Assembly: GCA_030323885.1 (NCBI GenBank)
Contig: CM059187.1
Location: forward strand, 128,011,525 to 128,075,524
DNA length: 64,000 nt
DNA from: Branchipolynoe longqiensis
Taxonomy: Eukaryota; Annelida; Polychaeta; Phyllodocida; Polynoidae
Direction of reading: 5' to 3'
How positions within the stretch are numbered: the stretch's first letter is position 1; each line of letters starts with the position of its first letter. Shown here piece after piece: positions 21,783 to 33,217 of the stretch. The translations under genes and the position numbers were made by a program. A model generated the notes under the pieces. It was given only the letters and a program-made list of their open reading frames with translations, had not been told where the DNA came from and ran no database searches.

Positions 21783-22024
21783 TCCTCACCCTGATGGTGG
21801 AGTCTCAAACTTGGCCTGATCATATAGCTCAAACACTCTAATCTATTTTAAACTTATCTAAGGAAGATGTCAGCTCCATACCAAATAAGAATCTAAATTG
21901 CTTGCAGCTTACTTGGATAATAAAATAAATGCATGGAATAAACATCTTTAAGATAACTACAAAAAGAAATTGCGATTTAGGCATGTTGACAGGTGGCGCC
22001 ACATTATTTTCTTACGAATCGCAG

Positions 22025-22275
22025 TATATGAGCCTGTCTCAAAAGGTGAGAACTCTTTTTTTGTGTGTCCACATAGCAATTGACACAAAATAGCACAGAA
22101 ACGGTTACACTGAAAACACAAGGACATTCAAATCAATATGTATTCTATTGGGATTATGAAACACCATAAATCATTTTATCCTGAGCAAATGCATAAGCAG
22201 ATAGTATGTTGATCGCTACAATGGACAAGGTTTTGTCCCATATTGCTTAGCACCTTTTGAGACAGTCTGATATAT
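22025..22275. mobile_element. M2 MITE, uninterrupted copy
   Basis: Inverted ends: GAGCCTGTCTCAAAAGGTG and the complement of CACCTTTTGAGACAGTCTG, with TATAT on both sides. The interior contains GGATTATGAAACACC, the reverse complement of the sequence that M1 interrupts at 13029. It is therefore the empty-site reference for that insertion. Confidence 0.8.
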
Positions 22276-22877
22276 GGAATACTACAACATTACAATATAT
22301 CGTAAATAATAGCCTGAGCTACACGTGTATTAGATATAAGGGGGCATTAGATGCCACCTAACATCAATATAAGAGCAGCGGAGGCAGGATGAAGTGAATA
22401 TTGCTGACATGGCATTAAATCATCAGCATTCAAATAGTGAATAAATTACATGAACAGGCTGCAGTTAAACTGTTGATCCTTGGATGTGATGGTTATCTAT
22501 GCCTTCAGCATGCGTAGTTGTAGGCCAGTAGTTGTGTTATCTGGTGAAGGTCATGCCTGGTGTATTGCTAAATAGGTCCTACTCTCGAGTTGCTCTCCCT
22601 GAGCGAAATGAAACCCAATTGTACCTTAGCTATTAGGAGTCCGTGCCTAAAGTATGTCACGGCTGAACGCTGAGTGGGCGAGAGGAGGGGTGGTGGATTG
22701 TCACTATGTGGTACATAGAGTGCTGGAGAGAGGTGTGTGTTTCGCCATCCTTTGTGTTGATTTCATTTTACTGGGAAAGCTATTTATTTTTTTAACATCG
22801 CCGATGTCACACCTTAAAGCAACATGGACCTATTAAAATAGAAATCCTATACAATACATCATATAAATTATATCAAA
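22276..22877. other. No gene recognised
   Basis: A 60-codon frame at 22654-22836 is open but has no motif, splice context or repeat match. Confidence 0.5.
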
Positions 22878-23115
22878 TAGACTGGATGGCCGAATGAGTT
22901 AGAGCGTCCGTCTCCCATGTTGGCAGATCATGGGAGCGTGGGTTCAATCCCTGGTTGAGTCAAACCAATGACTTAAAAATTGATACTTGTCGCTTCATAG
23001 CCAGGTGCTCAGCATTATTGGGATAGGGCAAGGAGCAGTGGAATGAGGAAGACCAATCACCCGCGATTGAAATTTCCCCTTCTTAAATAACTAATGTACC
23101 AAAAAAAAGAACATC
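22878..23115 (+). mobile_element. Short SINE-A with an alternative 3' tail
   Basis: Head type 1 and the first half of the SINE-A body are followed, after GGGATAGGGCAAGG, by a different tail: GTGGAATGAGGAAGACCAAT, then GATTGAAATTTCCCC, then AACTAATGTACC and an A run. The same switch occurs at 31441-31668. Confidence 0.75.
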
Positions 23116-23127
23116 ATATACAATGAT

Positions 23128-23265
23128 GTAGTGGAGTTTTCGTTAGCGGGCAGGGCTAAGATATGATGGGTATTGACTTCTGACACTGGACATTCTTAGC
23201 GGATGTATAGTCCTGCACCAGTGAGATACTGAATCGCTGTCAACCTGATCTGATGTCCAACTCAG
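23128..23265 (-). mobile_element. SINE-A 3' fragment, minus strand
   Basis: Diverged: GGAGTTTTCGTTAGCG through ATGATGGGTATTGACTTCTG to GATGTCCAACTCAG, matching the 3' half of SINE-A in reverse. Confidence 0.6.
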
Positions 23266-23840
23266 GTGAGCTGGTTCGCCTCTGGGGGAGGTTCTGGGTT
23301 CAAATCAAAGCAGATTAAATCAATGAAGTACTAAAGCGATACTTGTCGCTACCTAGCCTGGTGCTTGTCATTACTATAATAGGGCAACGTCTGGCTTTTT
23401 TGTTGTTGTTGTTGTTGTTGTTGTTGTAAATATAGTTTATTCATTGAATAAAGTCTTTTGTCAGCGCCGTGGCACTGGTCTTCCAGCCATGTGACAATAC
23501 AGTTATTTACAATATATGCAGCTAGCCCAAATCAGCTGAACTAACAATATCAAACATTCAAAGACTTACATATGGTATAGTTTGACAATTCACATACAAA
23601 AATAGCAGTTATATGTTGTATTCCTACACACTTGATACATACATGTGTATTGATTAGACCTTTACATTACGGCTTGCTCAGGATCTGGAGAATGTGACTG
23701 AGTGGGATATCGAGGTCGTGGTTTTTGCGCTCCGGACTTCTTGTCGGAGACTACTATATATACATAGTCATCATGAGTGTCCCACTGTCATAATTCAGTA
23801 CCCGTTCTTATATGACCTTAGCGGTTGTTAGGACCTTATA
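23266..23840 (+). mobile_element. SINE-A copy split by a (GTT)n-bearing insertion
   Basis: The 5' half ends at GGGCAACGTCTGGC (about 23396) and the 3' half resumes at GGCTTGCTCAGGATCTGGAG (about 23672). Between them lie a T run, (GTT)n at 23400-23428 and a block with TTATTCATTGAATAAAGTC and CACTGGTCTTCCAGCC that is related to 7084-7165. The insert is probably another retroelement whose 3' tail is the (GTT)n run, read on the minus strand as (AAC)n. Confidence 0.6.
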
Positions 23841-24036
23841 CGTTAATGGATAGCTACCAAATCTATTTTCCCAATCTTCTTAAGGCACAGTGATAAGCGC
23901 GATTGTGTCATGTGACAAGTTTGTAGAGGTTGATTTGGTCAGGGATCGAACCAGCACAAGAAGTAATCAATGTACCCGATAGTCCATCCTGACGAGGGAT
24001 AATTAATCTGTTATGTCATCAATAAATTTAACATTA

Positions 24037-24315
24037 ACTGGACGTGGTGACTGTGAGGGAGGTCGTGGGTTCGAACACCCACCTAGTCAAAACACTAACT
24101 TAGAAAATTGGGTCCTGACTCCCAGCATTAATACTAGGATTGGATAAGGATTGGTTTGCTGAATCAATATCAAGAGAATGTGACTGACTAGGGGTATTCA
24201 AATCGGGATTCCAGTGGAGCAGCACTATAAAGTCAGCCTTAGTCCGCATTGTCAGATATCAATACCCGCTGTAATGATACTATGTGTTTGATGTTGACAG
24301 GATAGAAACTGCCAA
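24037..24315 (+). mobile_element. Diverged SINE-A copy, head type 2
   Basis: GGACGTGGTGACTGTGAGGG head (A box partly lost), box B GGTTCGAACACC, and a collinear but diverged body. Confidence 0.7.
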
Positions 24316-24345
24316 GAAACAAACTGATTGGCCTGATATAATATT

Positions 24346-24530
24346 ATCATGGGGGTGGTGAAAATGGGAAATATTGCGCCTAGAGCGGGACTCGAACCCA
24401 CATCCCTTTGCATTCCGGGCCAGTGTGCTAACCATTACACCACCTAGGCTCCCTGGTATCAACACACTACCCATGCCTACCTGTCTATGTGGTTACTTGC
24501 CTGAGAGGGCAGTGCAGACTACTACGCTAT
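24346..24530 (-). mobile_element. SINE-B copy, minus strand
   Basis: The tRNA-like block and leader are intact on the minus strand (GGTGTAATGGTTAGCACACT, GGTTCGAGTCCCGCTC). The body is cut off a few bases after GCGCAATATTTCCCATTTTC. Confidence 0.85.
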
Positions 24531-24696
24531 CAATGTAATACTAGACTCGCCATGCACACGAATTCAGTTTATTTGCAATAGCAACTTATTGACATCTACA
24601 CAAATCGACTGTCACCGCTGGCTTTTCTTACAATTTGTCCAACTGGAAATCTATAAGCATTTTACCAAGGCGAAATGTGGGCTATTCAGATTCACA

Positions 24697-25768
24697 TTAA
24701 AGTTGCATTATCCGATGATTTTAAGTTTCTGAAATTTTTCTGAGAGAAATATATTACATTGATTGCTACGATCTACCTTGAAGTAATCGTTACTTTATAC
24801 CCCTGTCACACTACGACGTAATGAACCAACGTGAGCCTGACGTGATCACTTTACGTCATTACTTTGCCGTATGTTTGGTTACGTTATGATGACGTCATAA
24901 TGACGTTAGACTGATGTCGAGCTACGTCACGTTACATCGTGTTACGTCGGCGCGCGTCAAGGTTTTGAACCTGTTCAAAACTTTCGACGTGATGCGAACG
25001 TAAGGGTTTACGTTCGCCATACGTTCTGTACACGTTCGGCGAACGTCAATGACATTAAATGGACATTAGTCAAACATTCCTCACTACATTCCACTACGTT
25101 CCACTACGTTCCACTCATTGACCCACATTAAAGCCGGTGGAAACGTCCAGGCGGCGTAATGGGAACGTCAGAAGAACGTCAGGAGAACATCAGGAGAACG
25201 TCAGGAGAACGTATGTTCAGCGTTTCGCCAACATTTAATGACGTAATTAACGTAAGGTAATGTAAAGCAACATAGTTCTGGCAATGGAATAATGTTCATA
25301 ACGTTCCGTGAGCGTAATTACGTTGTCCTCTCTCGTTGAATGATGCTATCACTAGGCTTTACCGCCGTTACTCTCTCGTCCAATACGCTGCATCCACGTT
25401 CAACTTGTGCCCAAATTTGCATACCATGCCGAGAAGTTCAACGTTCTTCACATTCTCCCTACGCCGACGTCATTACATCGTAGTGTGACAGGGCCATTAA
25501 ATGGCTAACCTTTGAGATATCTGAAATATAAACATGTAAGATTAGTTTTGGCAAGCATGCCAAAACTCTGACACCATAGGTTTCAGCAGTAACAAGTTAT
25601 ATTAAACTGACTTAGTATTTTCCCTTATATGTGGTGACAGGTGGTTAATAAATGAATCAATCTCAAAGTTAAATATATAGGATCAAATCTAGATAAGTGT
25701 TTGGCAGCACTATAAAGTCGCCATAGTGTTTTGAAAATGTTATGCTTCATCGGACTATGCAGCTTTAA
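24697..25768 (+). mobile_element. M1 MITE interrupted by another TIR element
   Basis: The left part (TTAAAGTTGCATTATCCGATG onward) and the right part (ending CATCGGACTATGCAGCTTTAA) match M1. The break is within the conserved GTTACTTTTATTTTAAATGG stretch, where an element of about 696 bp (24800-25495) has inserted. TTAA is present at both outer ends. Confidence 0.8.
24800..25495. mobile_element. ACGT-rich TIR element nested in M1
   Basis: Ends are inverted repeats of about 25 bp: CCCTGTCACACTACGACGTA on the left and the complement of ATCGTAGTGTGACAGGG on the right. The interior is unusually rich in ACGT and AACGTCAGGAGAACGTC-like direct repeats (25160-25230) and in TTCCACTACG repeats (25085-25115). 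There is no coding capacity. I could not define an unambiguous target duplication. The superfamily is unassigned. Confidence 0.7.
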
Positions 25769-26340
25769 ATCACATGAGCTGATGTTTCTAAATGTACTTA
25801 GAAATAAGCGTGACCTTCTTTATATCCGGCCCTTTTATGGTGTTGCTCGAGCATACCCCAATTACCATGATGGCTAGTATTTCTCTAGGGGACATATGAT
25901 AGAAACTATCCTCGAGATGTTTATCAATGATGCAGTTGCCATAGTTCGGAACCGTGACACAATTTGCATGGAAAGGAAATCTGGGTTAATATTGCATCTT
26001 TCCGAAATGAGTTTGTAATAAACACATCAGGGAATCAACCAGCAGTGCGCCCGCCGCTTGAACAATCATCTCTAATTCCATATTGTATTTTCTGTTGTGT
26101 GTATTGTACATTGAATCATGCATCTTATATTTTCATATCTTATATCTGATTCCTTATAGTTTAAACATTATACGGTAGGCCTTACACTCTATACCTTGTA
26201 CCTTATACCCAACTATTTCAACTTCCACCTTATACCGTTAACTCAGCACCTCGCACCTTGCACCTCGGATCTCACACATCACACCTCATACCTCACACCT
26301 TTCTTTTCTCTAAGTCGTTTCAAAGTGTATTAGTACTCGT
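25769..26340. other. No gene recognised; short CACCTTA-type repeats
   Basis: 26180-26300 contains loose repeats of ACCTTATACC, CACCTTGCACCTC and CTCACACC leading into the minisatellite. No coding evidence was seen. Confidence 0.5.
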
Positions 26341-29300
26341 GTCGAGTAGATATCTCCCCACCATGTCCCCATCCTCTCTCCCCACCATCTCCCCAACCTC
26401 TCTCCCCACCATCTCCCCATCCTCGCTCCCCACCATCTCCCCATCCTCTCTCCTCACCATCTCCCCATCCCCTCTCCCCACCATCTCCCCATCCTCTCTC
26501 CCCACCATCTCCCCATCCTCTCTCCCCACCATCTCCCCATCCTCTTTCGCCACCATCTCCCCATCCTCTTTCGCCACCATCTCCCCATCTTCTCTCCCCA
26601 CCATCTCCCCATCCTCTCTCCCCACCATCTCCCCATCCTCTTTCCCCACCATCTCCCCATCCTCTCTCCCCACCATCTCCCCATCCTCTCTCCTCACCAT
26701 CTCCCCATCCTCTCTCCCCACCATCTCCCCATCCTCTCTCCCCACCATCTCCACATCCTCTCTCCCCACCATAACCCCATCCTCTCTCCCCACCATATCC
26801 CCATCCTCTCTCCCCACCATCTCCACATCCTCTCTCCCCACCATAACCCCATCCGCTCTCCCCATCATCTCCCCATCCTCTCTCCCCCACCATCTCCCCA
26901 TCCTCTCTCCTCACCATCTCCCCATCCTCTCTCCTCACCATCTCCCCATCCTCTCTACCCACCATCTCCCCATCCGCTCTCCCCATCATCTCCCCATCCT
27001 CTTTCCCCACCATCTCCCCATCCTCTCTCCTCACCATCTCCCCATCCTCTCTCCTCACCATCTTCCTATCCTCTCTCCCCACCATCTCCCCATCCTCTCT
27101 CCCCACCATCTCCCCATCCTCTCTCCCCACCATCTCCCCATCCTCTCTCCCCCCATCTCCCCATCCGCCCTCCCCATCATCTCCCCATCCTCTTTCCCCA
27201 CCATCTCCCCATCCTCTCTCCTCACCATCTCCCCATCCTCTCTCCTCACCATCTCCCCATCCTCTCTCCCCACCATCTCCCCATCCTCTCTCCCCACCAT
27301 CTCCCCATCCTCTTCGCCACCATCTCCCCATCCTCTTTCACCACCATCTCCCCATCCTCTCTCCCCACCATCTCCCCATCCTCTCTCCCCACCATCTCCC
27401 CATCCTCTTTCCCCACCATCTCCCCATCCTCTCTCCCCACCATCTCCCCATCCTCTCTCCTCACCATCTCCCCATCCTCTCTCCCCACCATCTCCCCATC
27501 CTCTCTCCCCACCATCTCCACATCCTCTCTCCCCACCATAACCCATCCTCTCTCCCCACCATCTCCCCATCCTCTCTCCCCCACCATCTCCACATCCTCT
27601 CTCCCCACCATAACCCCATCCGCTCTCCCCATCATCTCCCCATCCTCTTCTCCCCACCATCTCCCCATCCTCTCTCCTCACCATCTCCCCATCCTCTCTC
27701 CTCACCATCTCCCCATCCTCTCTACCCACCATCTACCCATCCGCTCTCCCCATCATCTCCCCATCCTCTTTCCCCACCATCTCCCCATCCTCTCTCCTCA
27801 CCATCTCCCCATCCTCTCTCCTCACCATCTTCCTATCCTCTCTCCCCACCATCTCCCCATCCTCTCTCCCCACCATCTCCCCATCCTCTCTCCCCACCAT
27901 CTCCCCATCCTCTCTCCCCACCATCTCCCCATCCGCTCTCCCCATCATCTCCCCATCCTCTTTCCCCACCATCTCCCCATCCTCTCTCCTCACCATCTCC
28001 CCATCCTCTCTCCTCACCATCTCCCCATCCTCTCTCCCCACCATCTCCCCATCCGCTCTCCCCATCATCTCCCCATCCTCTTTACCCACCATCTCCCCAT
28101 CCTCTCTCCCCACCATCTCCCCATCCTCTCTCCTCACCATCTCCCCACCTCTCTCCCCACCATCTCCCCATCCTCTCTCCTCACCATCTCCCCATCCTCT
28201 CTCCCCACCATCTCCCCTTCCTTTCTCCGCACCATCTCCCCAACCTCTCTCCCCACCATCTCCCCATCATCTCTCCTCACCATCTCCCCATCCTCTCTCC
28301 CCACCATCTCCCCAACCTCTCTCCCCCATCTCCCCATCCTCTCTCCGCACCATCTCCCCAACCTCTCTACCCACCATCTCCCCATCCTCTCTCCTCACCA
28401 TCTCCCCATCCTCTCTCCCCACCATCTCCCCAACCTCTCTCCTCACCATCTCCCCATCCTCCCTCCTCACCATCTCCCCAGCCTCTCTCCCCACCATCTC
28501 CCCATCCTCTCTCCGCACCATCTCCCGAACCTCTCTCCCCACCATCTCCCGATCCTCTCTCCTCACCATCTCCCCATCCTCTCTCCTCACCATCTCCCCA
28601 TCCTCTCTCCTCACCATCTCCCCATCCTCTCTCCTCACCATCTCCCCCATCCTCTCTCCTCACCATCTCCCCATCCTCTCTCCGCACCATCTCCCCACCT
28701 CTCTCCCCACCATCTCCCCATCCCCTCTCCTCACCATCTCCCCATCCTCTCTCCTCACCATCTCCCCATCGTCTCTCCTCACCATCTCCTATCCTCTCTC
28801 CCCACCATCTCCCCATCCTCTCTCCCACCATCTCCCCATCCTCTCTCCCCACCATCTCCCCATCCTCTCTCCCCCCATCTCCCCATCCGCTCTCCCCATC
28901 ATCCTCCCCATCCTCTTTCCCCACCATCTCCCCATCCTCTCTCCCTCACCATCTCCCCATCCTCTCTCCTCACCATCTCCCCATCCTCTCTCCCCACCAT
29001 CTCCCCATCCTCTCTCCCCACCATCTCCCCATCCTCTTTCGCCACCATCTCCCATCCTCTCTTCACCACCATCTCCCCATCCTCTCTCCCCACCATCTCC
29101 CCATCCTCTCTCCCCACCATCTCCCCATCCTCTCTCCCCACCATCTCCCCATCCTCTCTCCCCACCATCTCCCCATCCTCTCTCCTCACCATCTCCCCAT
29201 CCTCTCTCCCCACCATCTCCCCATCCTCTCTCCCCACCATCTCCACATCCTCTCTCCCCACCATACCCCCATCCTCTCTCCCCACCATATCCCCATCCTC

Positions 29301-30780
29301 TCTCCCCACCATCTCCACATCCTCTCTCCCCACCATCACCCCATCCGCTCTCCCCATCATCTCCCCATCCTCTTCCCCCACCATCTCCCCATCCTCTCTC
29401 CTCACCATCTCCCCATCCTCTCTCCTCACCATCTCCCCATCCTCTCTACCCACCATCTACCCATCCGCTCTCCCCATCATCTCCCCATCCTCTTCCCCAC
29501 CATCTCCCCATCCTCTCTCCTCACCATCTCCCCATCCTCTCTCCTCACCATCTTCCTATCCTCTCTCCCCACCATCTCCCCATCCTCTCTCCCCACCATC
29601 TCCCCATCCTCTCTCCCCCCATCTCCCCATCCTCTCTCCCGACCATCTCCCCATCCGCTCTCCCCTCATCTCCCCATCCTCTCTCCCCACCATCTCCCCA
29701 TCCTCTCTCCTCACCATCTCCCCATCCTCTCTCCTCACCATCTCCCCATCCTCTCTCCCCACCATCTCCCCATCCGCTCTCCCCATCATCTCCCCAACCT
29801 CTCTACCCACCATCTCCCCATCCTCTCTCCCCACCATCTCCCCATCCTCTCTCCTCACCATCTCCCCAACCTCTCTCCCCACCATCTCCCCATCCTCTCT
29901 CCTCACCATCTCCCCATCCTCTCTCCCCACCATCTCCCCTTCCTCTCTCCGCACCATCTCCCCAACCTCTCTCCCCACCATCTCCCCATCATCTCTCCTC
30001 ACCATCTCCCCATCCTCTCTCCCCACCATCTCTCCCCACCTCTCTCCCCACCATCTCCCCATCCTCTCTCCGCACCATCTCCCCAACCTCTCTACCCACC
30101 ATCTCCCCATCCTCTCTCCTCACCATCTCCCCATCCTCTCTCCCCACCATCTCCCCAACCTCTCTCCTCACCATCTCCCCATCCTCTCTCCTCACCATCT
30201 CCCCAGCCTCTCTCCCCACCATCTCCCCATCCTCTCTCCGCACCATCTCCCACCTCTCTCCCCACCATCTCCCCATCCTCTCTCCTCACCATCTCCCCAT
30301 CCTCTCTCCTCACCATCTCCCCATCCTCTCTCCTCACCATCTCCCCATCCTCTCTCCTCACCATCTCCCCATCCTCTCTCCTCACCATCTCCCCATCCTC
30401 TCTCCGCACTATCTCCCCACCTCTCTCCCCACCATCTCCCCATCCCCTCTCCTCACCATCTCCCCATCCTCTCTCCTCACCATCTCCCCATCCTCTCTCC
30501 TCACCATCTCCCCATCCTCTCTCCTCACCATCTCCCCATCCTCTCTCCTCACCATCTCCCCATCCTCTCTCCCCACCATCTCCCCATCCTCTCTCCCCAC
30601 CATCTCCCCATCCTCTCTCCCCACCATCTCCCCATCCTCTCTCCCCACCATCTCCCCATCATCTCTCCCCACCATCTCCCCATCCTCTCTCCTCACCATC
30701 TCCCCATCCTCTCTCCTCACCATCTCCCTATTCTCTCTCCACCCCCATTTCCCTATCATCTCCCTGCACCATCTCCCTAT
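26341..30780. repeat. 24-bp minisatellite, about 180 copies
   Basis: The unit is TCTCTCCCCACCATCTCC plus CCATCC, with variants CTCACC, CGCACC, TTCGCC and ACCCACC in the middle. The array spans about 4.4 kb. A rare variant, CCGCTCTCCCCATCATC, recurs at 26853, 26974, 27620, 27741, 27933, 28053, 29345 and 29465, in pairs 120-121 bp (five units) apart, which shows higher-order duplication. Scattered 1-2 base indels break every frame. The long open frames (for example 26258-27541 plus, Ser/Pro/Ile/Leu-rich) are readings of the repeat. Confidence 0.95.
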
Positions 30781-30781
30781 C

Positions 30782-30996
30782 CTGACCAGATGGGATGGCC
30801 GAGTGAGTAAAGCATCCGTCTCCTGTTTTGGGACATCGGGAAATTGTGGGTTTGAATCCTGGTCGAGTCAAATCGATGACTTAAAAATTGATACTTGTCA
30901 CTTCCTAGCCTGGCACTCGGCATTATTAGGATAGAGCAAGGCTGGTTGGCTCAGTGTCAAGATAATGTGACTCAGTGGAATATCAGGTCAGTCGCC
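30782..30996 (+). mobile_element. SINE-A copy inserted in the minisatellite
   Basis: Head type 1 (GACCAGATGGGATGGCCGAG) and the 5' two thirds of the body are followed at about 30997 by more minisatellite-like sequence (CTCTCCCACCATCTCCCC). The array therefore flanks it on both sides; the 3' end is missing. Confidence 0.8.
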
Positions 30997-31440
30997 ATGT
31001 CCCTACCCTCTCTCCCACCATCTCCCCACATTCTCTCATCGACCTCTCGCCGCGTCTCTCTGTATAGCTAAGCTAGGAAAATTCCACAAATTGCTAGTTG
31101 GTGGTATCTGTGTTAATCATTAATGACCGGATATGGCCAGCAGGCCCAGTGCTCAACCACTGAGGTACTGCCAGCAACACAACAACCACCAACACCACCA
31201 ACACCACCATCAACCACCCACCCATCCACCCACACTTACCGTCAGTAGCAGGAATCGACACGTATGGTAATTTGGCGGTCGCTCGATTGGAGTGAAGGTC
31301 AAGTACTGAGCAGATGGACACCATTTGGCTGAGTCAGCCAATTGCTCTCCAGAGGCCTACTGACATGAGCAAATCTAGACCTTTTCGTTGCAAGCTGCAT
31401 TTTGAGTGTGAGTTCTGCATTGTTCCACAGTACCATATTA
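30997..31440. other. No gene recognised
   Basis: Remnant CT repeat to about 31035, then unassigned sequence with a CAC/CAA-rich stretch at 31170-31235. Confidence 0.5.
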
Positions 31441-31668
31441 CCAGACGGGATGACCGAATGAGTTGAGCACAGGCTTCCAGTGTTGGTAGGTCATGGGATT
31501 CGAACCCCCGTTGTCAAGCACTGCTTGAGTCAAACCAATGACTTACCTAGCCTGGCATTCAGCATTAATAGGACAGGGAATGGAACAATGAATTGAGGAA
31601 AGCCAATTCTTAGCGACTGAAATTCCCCCTGTGTCATCAACTACTGTACCTCCTAAAAAAATACATTT
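31441..31668 (+). mobile_element. Short SINE-A with the alternative 3' tail
   Basis: Head type 1 and a shortened body switch after AATAGGACAGGG to GAATGGAACAATGAATTGAG, then GACTGAAATTCCCC, then CTACTGTACCTCCT and an A run. The tail corresponds to that at 23035-23115, so this is a subfamily and not a random fusion. Confidence 0.75.
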
Positions 31669-31754
31669 TTGACATAATGGGAATATTGTCATTTTTCATC
31701 TGGGTCCTAATTATCGGCATGCATAGCAATATAAGGCCTTATATTCATTCACCC

Positions 31755-32060
31755 CACACCGTGGGCGAATTGTTAAGAGCTCAGGCCTTCCGTGCGGAAG
31801 GTCGGGAATTCGAATCCCAGCTGAGTGAAAGCAGTAGCTCACAAAATTGATACTTCTCGTTGCTTACATTGGCACCCAGAGGAAGGATTGCTTAGCTCGG
31901 TATCAGGATAATCTGAATAAGAAGGAAATTGGATAATGGTGCCAGTGGCCTGCTTTGCCAGTGTGACAGCACTATAAAGTTACCATGAGTGCGCAGTCAC
32001 AAACCGGTACCCGTGTGGATATGACTTTAGATGTTGTTAGGATATAAAACCCCAAACAAA
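31755..32060 (+). mobile_element. SINE-A copy, head type 2
   Basis: GTGGGCGAATTGTTAAGAGC head, GAATTCGAATCCC box B, and a full body ending GTTAGGATATAAAACCCC. Confidence 0.8.
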
Positions 32061-32648
32061 CAAACATCTATTCAGTCAAACAACAATACAGCATGTGGAC
32101 ACTGCCGGGAAACTACACATCACTGCAGATCCGTTAGGTTCCATTGCTCTTCTGGGCCTCTTTCCAGCAAATTCCCCCCTCCACTTACGCAGACTGGCAT
32201 AGTGCACATGCACACTCCCCACCTGTCTCACCTCCCAGCAGGGTACACAGGCCGTATTGTTGTTTGACTGAATATATCTTTGTTTGGGGTTTTGCATCAT
32301 GGCAACAGCACTATAAAGTTATCATGAGTGCGCAGTCACAAACCGGTACCCGTGTGGATATGACTTTAGATGTTGTTAGGGTCTAAAACCCCAAACAAAC
32401 TAACATCTATTCAGTCAAACAACAATACAGCATGTGGACACTGCCGGGAAACTACACATCACTGCAGATCAGTTAGGTTCCGTTGCTTTTCTGGACCTCT
32501 TTCCAGCAAATTCCCCCCTCCACTTACGCAGACTGACATAGTGCACATGCACCATCCCCCCCCCCCCCCCCCCCCTCACCTCCCAGCAGGGTACACAGGC
32601 TGTATTGTTGTTTGACTGAATATATCTTTGTTTGGGGTTTTGCATGAT
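31967..32648. repeat. Tandem duplication, period 339 bp
   Basis: Sequence from CAGCACTATAAAGTTACCAT (SINE-A 3' part) through CTATTCAGTCAAACAACAAT and GACTGAATATATCTTTGTTT is repeated at an offset of 339 bases with about 95% identity. The second copy has a C-run expansion at 32555-32574. Each unit starts in a SINE-A 3' end and finishes in a SINE-A-like inverted 3' end, so the breakpoints again lie in SINE sequence. Confidence 0.8.
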
Positions 32649-32705
32649 GGCGACATCTAAGGTCATATCCAGACGGGTACCGGCTTGTGACAGTGCGCAC
32701 TCATG
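32636..32705 (-). mobile_element. SINE-A 3' fragment, minus strand
   Basis: CATCTAAGGTCATATCCAGA through CACTCATG, the 3' end in reverse. Confidence 0.65.
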
Positions 32706-33217
32706 CCATACATACTCTCATCAGCCCTCTGATCCCACTCTACTCAGATCAAACTACGGTAATTGGTGTAATGTATGGACAGATGTAGACTACTCGAGTG
32801 CTAGTGTATGACTAGCTTGACTAGCTTTATTAGACCCGTGCTGCTTACCCGCCAACACGCTCACGTGACCAGCCCCTGACCGCCCGTCAGGTTGGTAAAC
32901 GTAGTTCGCATACCTTACAATTGGAGGTGGATGGTTGCATTTCTGGAGTTACTCCCGGCTGCCGGTGTGGATTCTTCAACTCATTACTTATCACATACCA
33001 TTCTTAAACCATGGAGAACCTAATGGTTAGATACACCTGCCATTAGGTCTCGGCTCAAATGATATGACGACTATGCCTTTTGTTCGGTATGACCAACTTT
33101 AGGGATTAGAGAAGGTAAGAAAAACATCAGTTTTTTGCGAAAAGAAGATATTTGTTTTGCTTGACCTCTGCAACAGCTGGATTTGTCCCATTCCACAGAT
33201 GACTACTTTCCATGGGG
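32706..33217. other. Nothing recognised
   Basis: No gene or repeat supported. A CTCACGTGACC E-box lies near 32860. Confidence 0.5.

Noticed and set aside
24690..25776. 8-bp target duplication (ATTCACAT and AATCACAT) making M1 a hAT element
   Set aside because: It is seen at only one copy and is imperfect; the other copies lack it, while TTAA is present at all of them and is doubled relative to the empty site at 17450.
26258..27541. Open frame of 427 codons (Ser/Pro/Leu/Ile repeat) as a possible repetitive secreted protein
   Set aside because: It is a translation of the 24-bp minisatellite. Similar frames occur on both strands, and indels break the frame throughout the rest of the array.
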